Assembly: GCA_964036665.1 (NCBI GenBank)
Contig: OZ038527.1
Span: forward strand, 18,498,221 to 18,562,220
From: Gordius sp. MW1
Taxonomy: Eukaryota > Nematomorpha > Gordioida > Gordea > Gordiidae
Direction: 5' to 3'
Length of the DNA: 64,000 nucleotides
The notes beneath the pieces were generated by a model that searched no databases, was not told where the DNA came from, and saw only the letters and a program-made list of their open reading frames with translations. A program made the position numbers and the translations under genes. Positions 57,401-64,000 of this stretch are shown in pieces. Within the stretch, counting starts at the first letter, position 1. Every line of letters begins with the position of its first letter.

Positions 57401-58455
57401 ACCAATGAAAATTATTTTTTCCTCGTTAATTTTAATGGAATGATAGATTCATTCTTATTTTATAACTTCACAATTTATTTTAAACATAGTTCACTAATTT
57501 AAAAAACTAGCTAAGTATTGATAAGATTTAGCGTTCCCAATATCATTCGTTTCATTATTTTGGGTATGTCCACAATATTAACCGAAAAAAGGTATTTTTA
57601 TTTTTGATATAAAAGCTAAAGCTTAAAATAGGTACAATTCATGAAATGCCTTCCTAAATTTCCTAAAATCAACCCTTCAATAAGCTCATAGTTTTAAGAT
57701 AGAAAACTTATTTGTGCAATTATACACTAACTAAAACTAGCATTTTTCCATCACCAAATCAAACCCCAGTTAGATGTCAATGACAAAAACGCTCAGGCGG
57801 ACAAGCTACAAAATTAGGCAGCTATAATTGTTCAAGAGCCATGCACGGGTTTTGAAATGGCGCAACACCATAGAGTAGAGTCCTTTTTAAGTTAAAAAAC
57901 AGGTCTTTACCGAATTGGTGAGAGTACAAGTACATGTTGGCCCTTTATATTCCCTTGTAGTTTCAAACTTATGGTTTGCTCCTTTTGGGACGGGGAATTA
58001 AAGATATTTAATAGAAATCTTAATACAGGCCAATTTGTTATTTTAAATTTACAATTTAAGTATTTTATACTCGACCTAACTGTAACCATTTCATTTAGAA
58101 GTTTTTACTGTGCCTGAAAATTTTTCTTATGTGGTGAAGGGTGGAGCACGTAGCGAGGCAAAGGTTTGTTGTTTTATAAGCCTTATAAACTTTGAATAAA
58201 AAAATTAATCTTGACAACAATTATATATATAGTTGTAAAAAAATTTATAATGAAAAAATTTTAAGCTAAGATAGAAGCTTGCTTATAAACATATGGGAAG
58301 CATAAATTAAAATTTGACATTTATTTGCCTCTAAATCAGGCAAATATTAAATAAATATATCTTTAAATTTAAAAATTAAAATGGATTTGATCAAAAAAAA
58401 GATTAATGGCATATGAGTATATATGAAGATTGCAAATTTAAAATAAGTATGCTTG
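54500..58455. other. Intergenic DNA, no gene identified
   Basis: Mainly AT-rich. A GC-richer patch at about 55280-55570 holds a 64-aa minus-strand ORF with no recognisable features and could be an exon or UTR. A C-run lies at about 56065-56077. No transposon ends were defined here. Confidence 0.45.
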
Positions 58456-58463
58456 ATATGAAT

Positions 58464-58666
58464 CAGGGTCAAAGTAGCAGAATAATGAAAAAGTAGCAGA
58501 AAAATATTTTTTTAGATTATCAATATATTAGAATTAAATCTCAAATGGGGAGGGAATTTGATGTGCAAATAACCCTAACCTAAAATGCCAACCTAAAACA
58601 CTCACCCTCCTGACCAACTTGATTTGATCACTGCTTTTTTTCTGATACTTTGACCGGGTGCCCTTG
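58464..58666. mobile_element. Small hAT-type MITE (203 bp), 8-bp TSD
   Basis: The left end CAGGGTCAAAGTAGCAG and the right end (inverted) CAAGGGCACCCGGTCAAAG share CA-GGG and a gtcaaagta block. The exact duplication atatgaat flanks both sides (58456-58463 and 58667-58674). No ORF. Confidence 0.7.
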
Positions 58667-59152
58667 ATATGAATGCTTTTTTATTATTAAAATAAATATT
58701 TTTGGCTAAAAAGTTTACAGAAAATAAAATTGAATCCACAGCTTAATTAAACTAATGAACAATAGTAAATAAAATATAATGATAATGAAAGCCTAGCTGT
58801 AGTTAATATTAATGGTAATTCAGTCAACATTAAGGTAAATTGCCTAAGGTATTCATAATTAATTTGGCATATGATTACAAATAAAGTATGATGAAAAACA
58901 ACCTTGGAAATTTTATGAGAATTGCATTATTGATGAAGCTATAGATTATTAATAGAAAATAATAATATTAATTTGACAAAATAATCCTATCTTTGTTTCA
59001 TAAAAACATATTCTAAGCTGTTCTGCATATTTTTAATAAAAATGACAATTATTAAAACATAGCATTCAATGTAAATTTGCCTTAATTTACCTTATGCCAG
59101 AAGAAATGATTCATTTAATTTCCAGTTTTTATAAATTTCCATTTATAAACCT

Positions 59153-59337
59153 ACATAGGGGTAGCCAGAGTTGTGGCTGCCCCCTTTAAATCCGAAAAAT
59201 CTTCACAATTAATTGTTAGTTGCTATGCAATTTATGGTTTTATATAATTATTGATAAAATCACTAAAAATTGTTATTTTACCCCTCTAGAAATCATTATT
59301 GCCCCCCCCTCTAAATTCAATACTGGCTACGTATATG
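59153..59337. mobile_element. hAT-type MITE, CATGGGCGTAG family, copy 3
   Basis: The ends CATAGGGGTAGCCAGAG and, inverted, CATATACGTAGCCAGTA are flanked by an exact 8-bp duplication taaaccta (59145-59152 and 59338-59345). The interior has C-runs and the ttgctatgcaatttatgg motif also seen at 25920. Confidence 0.85.
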
Positions 59338-59345
59338 TAAACCTA

Positions 59346-62003
59346 TGTAAAATAAAATATACTCAAAAATGCCTTGAATAACATTTGAATGTTGACAAAA
59401 TATTGCTAAAGTTGAGTTAACATTATTCAATTTGCTTGATACGTATAACAAAAAAATGTTAAATATTCGAAAGCATGCAAGTATTCACTATTATATTAAC
59501 GCATATACTTTCGTTTTTATAACTCATTGAATTAAAAATCCATATGGTCAAAGAAATATCGTCATAAGGTATAATTAATAACATCAACCAACTCGTCGCT
59601 TTTTAACTCGCTGGATTGATAGGTTTTAGCATATTATAAGTAATAATGCTTAAAATTTGGTTCAACACAGGGTAGGATATTTACATTGCATTTGACCTAA
59701 TAAAATAACACACAATCACAAATATAAGGCATTTTTTTAAAAATTAAAATAAGGGTATTCTATTTTTGTTTGCAAAAGTTTGCAAGTGGACCTTCTGAGA
59801 TGATTTCTAATTAAAGCGTTTGCTTCAATATTTTTGTTATTAATAAATATATTTATTAACCTTGTCTCAAAGTCGCTTGTCTCATTATGAACATCATATA
59901 AAGATTAGAAACTATATAAATTAAAATAATTAACTAATGATCCAAATCTTTAAAGTTTGTTGATCTAAATAAATATATACTTAAGACAAAAATTCATGCA
60001 TTTTAAAGCAGTATCTAAAATTAACAGGGGAGGTATTGAATGGCTTCCCACTCCTACAACTCTTATATTGGCATCTAGGTCTCATACACATTTCCATAAT
60101 AGTGCAAACAGGTTTTCATATCAATAGACCCTGGTTTAATTTTGGCGACCCGGCCAGGGATGAGATATTGTGGCCGGGATCGAACAAAAATTAATAAGCG
60201 AACTTGGCTAGGGTCGGGGGGCTGACCCGAAGTTCAAACCTTGTCCGAAGAAAACCCTAGTCAACAAATCATTTAAAAATAACTTTTAAAAATGACTTCA
60301 TGCAAACTAAAGGATATTGATTCCAGCTTCTCTCTCCTGTCTTTTATCTTTGAAGTTTTTAAAAAATCAACTTTATTACGATTTAAATATATTCCAGAAT
60401 TATAAATATTAGTGTATATGTATTTTATATACAAAGGCTTTGCTATTTATATTTGTTAGCGAGAATTGTTTTTTAGCTAGTTACTCACCTTATTAATATG
60501 ATATTTTAATGATTACCTATAATAGTACATTTTGGCAACTATTTTAAGTGACTTAAAAGGGGTTTGATTATGGGTTAACCTAGAAATTGGCAAAATAGAT
60601 GTTAGCGCCCCCCCCCCATATCTTAACCCTTGCCTCATTCTTAAAAAATCATTTAAATGAAAATTGTACATTTAATAAAATGTACTATGGTATCATAATT
60701 TACAAATAAAATTTTCAAAGTTTACGAAGCAAATAATGTTTTATTTCTGTTTGCAATAAACAGATATAATTATTTTTGAAACTTTGTAAGTTTTAAATAA
60801 TCGCCGTAGGAAAATATTTTATTAATGTGCAACAACCACATTGACATATCATGAGCCTTCAATGGTGTTTTGGGGTGATTATGTAACACTTTATTTTTGA
60901 CTTTTTTGTTAAAATTAAATTAAAGTAGGAAACACTGATTTTTTAATCTAAATCTAATCTAAAATTAAACTTTAATTATTTACAATTAATGCTAGTTTAG
61001 ATTTTAATAACCCAACTCAATAAATTCAATACCTAATCGCGAAAGTAATAAAGTTAAGCCTTTAAGTGCAAAGCTAGTGTAAACATGCAATTTATTACAT
61101 TTGGAATCTAAAATTGAATTACTAACTTTGTTTTAAAGCCAAACACAACACTACAGCTAGTTTTTATTTTATTTTAAACAACTCTTTTTCGGTATTTTAT
61201 TCGTAATAGCCTGTACCTCAAATTATAAATATGGATACATAGAACTTTAAAACATATAAATTATTCATTTAAATAGTTACAAAATTTAATAAGTCTAAAT
61301 ATAGACTATGAACGTTCGGACACCATTAAATTAGTTGTAATGGATTAAAATTTAAGAACAACTTCATGTTGGACTTACAATTATTTATACTTTGTATTTA
61401 CACCATGTGATAACTAAAAAGATTTAGAAAGGGGGCAATATTATTATTTTTTTTTAAATAAAAATCAAGGTTATTTTTGGGCTAATTGTTGTTTTTCGTA
61501 AGACATTTTTTAAAGCATGTTTATTATTGTATGATGAATTTAAAATAACCTTACCAAGCCACCGATATTCGGGGTTAAAATTAGCGCTTTAGCTATTTAA
61601 ATTTTGCATGTCTAAGCTCGAATCAAAGAGTCATTTAACATTTTGAGGACCATTTTATTTGATAATTAAGTGGGTAAATATTGTATTATTTTCTCAACGG
61701 TTTAGTTTAAACTTTTTATTAAGAATTATTAATGGCAAATGGGTACATACATAAAATAAATCTTCTAGCTTGAATACAGCTAGTTATCTTATCGTTGATC
61801 ATTTAGAGAATGTGTAGATGGGGATTTAGTTTCCAGGATTGGTTAGGGACATGTGGTAACATCGGAATAACAATTTTTTTAATTTTATCGAATATTAAAT
61901 TAAATAAAAAATAAATGGGGGGGGGGGGGGGGGGGGGGAGGGCATGTAGTAATTACTAAATAATTAATATTCTAAAACAAAGTAGTATGACTCTATTTGC
62001 ATA
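59346..62003. other. AT-rich intergenic DNA with a G-run
   Basis: No gene was identified. A GC-richer patch at about 60130-60250 contains gacccggccagggatgag and a gttcaaacc box, not resolvable as a tRNA. A run of about 22 G lies at 61917-61938. Confidence 0.5.
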
Positions 62004-62011
62004 TGTTTAAG

Positions 62012-62184
62012 CATGGGCTTAGCCAGGGGTGCCCCCCCCCCTCTAAATGACAAAAAAAAAAATTCCAACACAAAAACCCGTGAGAATTAAAAAAAAAATA
62101 TGTTTTGCCCCCCCCCCCCTAATTGAGCTTAAAACATTTTCGCCCGCCCCCCCCCCCCCAATCCAAAACCTGGCTACGCTTATG
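62012..62184. mobile_element. hAT-type MITE, CATGGGCGTAG family, copy 4
   Basis: The ends CATGGGCTTAGCCAGG and, inverted, CATAAGCGTAGCCAGG are flanked by tgtttaag (62004-62011) and tgtttaat (62185-62192), a 7/8 match. The interior is C-run rich and shares aaaacc..gaattaaaaaa..atatgttttgccccc with copy 1 (48180-48215). Confidence 0.87.
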
Positions 62185-62382
62185 TGTTTAATATAACGTA
62201 ATATAAAAATGTTCATCGTGTAGCTTAAAATTGAGTCTATAAATGTAAATTATATATAAATAGTAATTAAAATAATTTGTCGCCTTTTATCAATGTAGTA
62301 TTGCGCGCTAAATTAACAATAAAAGTAGTTCCTTTTTCGCACTTCATCAATATTACTTTATAAAATAAAAGCCCAAATTTTA

Positions 62383-62705
62383 CCGGTGAAGGCTCTAAAA
62401 TTTTCCGATTGAAAGTAGAGGTTGAGCGATAGTTTGATGCCCCAGCACTTTGGTTGTGTTTGGACTTCGTTATTTGGATGAATAATTCCGTTGGCTTTGT
62501 TGTAGGGTTGGGTCTGGGTTGAGGCTTTGGTCTGGTGACAAAAATTTGTCGTCAGGAAAATGTTATTATAGCTCGGACCCCATTCGGGAGCTTGCGTACA
62601 ATGTGGAATTTTGGAAAGACCGTTCAGCTTTCGCGATTTATTGTCGGGATAAAGATCACGATTCAACCCGTTAATGTTGATGTTTTGGGTTTGGCTGTGA
62701 TCCAT
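62383..62705 (-). CDS. Hypothetical ORF, possible first exon
   Basis: An open stretch from ATG 62703-62705 encodes about 107 residues, Asn/Gln/Thr-rich and hydrophilic (MDHSQTQNININGLNRDLY, later TQTQPYNKANGIIHPNNEVQ). It reaches an ACCG|gtaaaa donor-like site at about 62383, and without splicing stops at 62358. Local GC is higher than the surroundings. No domain, signal peptide or membrane segment is recognised, and I could not find a convincing following exon to the left. It may be a real gene start or chance. Confidence 0.3.
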
Positions 62706-64000
62706 AGCTAGGGCAGGGATAGGACTACTATGTTAATCTATTTTGCTTGTTACCAAAAGGTTAGGCAAATTTTCCTGTCTAAATCGAGGTTTATAAAGGT
62801 GTTAGCTTTGAACGGTGCGAGGCATTCAAATTACGGTTCGCGGATTTTGTTATTTTAGGTCAAATTTCTATTTTTTTTAATTTAAGAGTGGGAAGAATGA
62901 AGATGAAGGATTAAACTTTTGAGTTAACGCATTTTGCAAAATACAATTAAGGTTGATGAAATGGCTAAATAGTAGCACGTCGGTTGCTAGATAACATCTC
63001 ACGGTATACAGACTTGGTTTGTTGAGTAGTAGTAGAGTTCTCACTTTTTTAATCTAGAAAAAGGATGGGGAAAGGGAGAGTAAAGGATGTGGCAAATAAG
63101 GCATTTTTCTCTATTTCTCTCCCCGTTTTACATAGTTGTTGTTTATAGTAATAATAACACTTTTAACTTTCCTGCGCGAACAACTGGTTTCAAATTAACT
63201 TCCCTCTTTTGAGTTGTTTTATTTGTTCACGAGGATAGGATTAACAAAACTTCTTCTCGATGACAATTTAAATTTCAATTAGGGGACACGTGTGTATGTA
63301 TGTGTATGTGGTGAGTTTGGTGTTATGGTGTTGTCGCGCATTATGAAACATGAGCCTTTGGGCTATCAGACATCGAAGTGACGAATATTATCTGTTATAC
63401 GAGTTGTTTTAAAAGGTAAACTTTTATTTTGCAAAAAACTGTGAATAGCGGGTCTTTTTAATTAGAAGAATGGTATGAAAAAAATAAAGTTAAAACATAA
63501 AAAACATATGCTTAAATTTTAAATCATGTAATTCTACTTCGCTAACTTTTTAGCGTTATTTTGTATAAATTTAAAATAAATCACAAAATTAATGGACGTT
63601 GGACAATATGAGGAAAAGGAGTGTATTGAATTACAACAGGGTAATCCATTATTCTCCATTGAAACGTGAAACCCATATGTTCTTAAAGGTCAGTCCCACC
63701 AACAAATACCCATATATTTTATTTGTATATACTTTTTATTTAAACTTAATATAAGCGTAGGAACTTATTTATCCAACTAAATTAAAATTTCTGAGTTTTA
63801 TAGAGCTAAAAAATTTGATAGGGGCACAATTAGATGTCACACTGTTATTTTCTCGTAAAACAAATTGATCCACGCATTCTGTTTCAAGATTAATTAACGA
63901 ATTTTAAAATTCAGAAACCTTCAAAGGTAAAATAGGCTTGGGATTGATAAAATAATCCAGCTTAATAATAACTTTGCTTGAAAAAATTATCCATATCCGG
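62706..64000. other. Intergenic DNA, nothing firm
   Basis: Mixed composition with a short tgtatgtatgtgtatgtg tract near 63291. No coding-like ORF or transposon ends were recognised. Confidence 0.5.

Noticed and set aside
60130..60250. Possible exon or tRNA in a GC-richer patch
   Set aside because: All frames have stops within about 20 codons and no cloverleaf could be drawn.

Overview
This is a eukaryotic, strongly AT-rich, gene-poor window made mostly of repeats and mobile elements. I see no bacterial or organellar organisation, no rRNA and no convincing tRNA. The mix (FLYWCH/MULE, hAT, PIF/Harbinger-type MITE, RTE-like LINEs with a PHD-like cysteine finger in the RT ORF, LTR elements, and hAT-type MITEs with a CATGGGCGTAGCCAGG end) best fits an invertebrate animal. 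That is an inference; a TE-rich fungus is not excluded.

Layout. 1-13380: one uninterrupted satellite of 110-bp and 164-bp monomers (110 + 2 x 27) in higher-order blocks. 13381-14964: a Mutator-like (MULE) transposase gene joined directly to the last satellite monomer, with 42-nt and 36-nt introns. 15540-18475: a 5'-truncated RTE-like LINE split by a 1146-bp hAT element (8-bp TSD). 20477-25870: two decayed hAT transposase copies in opposite orientations around dispersed repeats. 26331-26985: a tandem repeat with a recurring small palindrome. 27403-32430: two RTE-like LINE copies head to head, a palindrome with arms of about 1.5 kb, the left arm holding a 457-bp Harbinger-type MITE (TTA TSD). 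33115-34165: a remnant with GC-rich ends. 35870-39000: a nearly intact APE-RT LINE, broken by one homopolymer frameshift. 40103-43925: a composite LTR element with three LTRs or LTR pieces and a 5-bp TSD. 44399-46386: a complete non-autonomous LTR element (5-bp TSD, PBS, PPT). 47400-50900: minisatellite elements, MITEs and a 2.2-kb hAT element. 51010-51560: a Ty3/Gypsy-like integrase remnant. 53057-54243: the one convincing host gene, two exons on the minus strand, encoding a 188-aa promethin/LDAF1-like membrane protein. 54500-64000: mostly AT-rich DNA with three small MITEs and one orphan ORF.

The genes do not form a pathway. The window records successive nested insertions whose order can be read from TSDs: hAT into RTE, Harbinger MITE into LINE, LTR elements into older repeats. 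Coordinates, TSDs, TIRs, intron phases and satellite periods were read from the sequence. Family names rest on recognised motifs and were not checked by database search.
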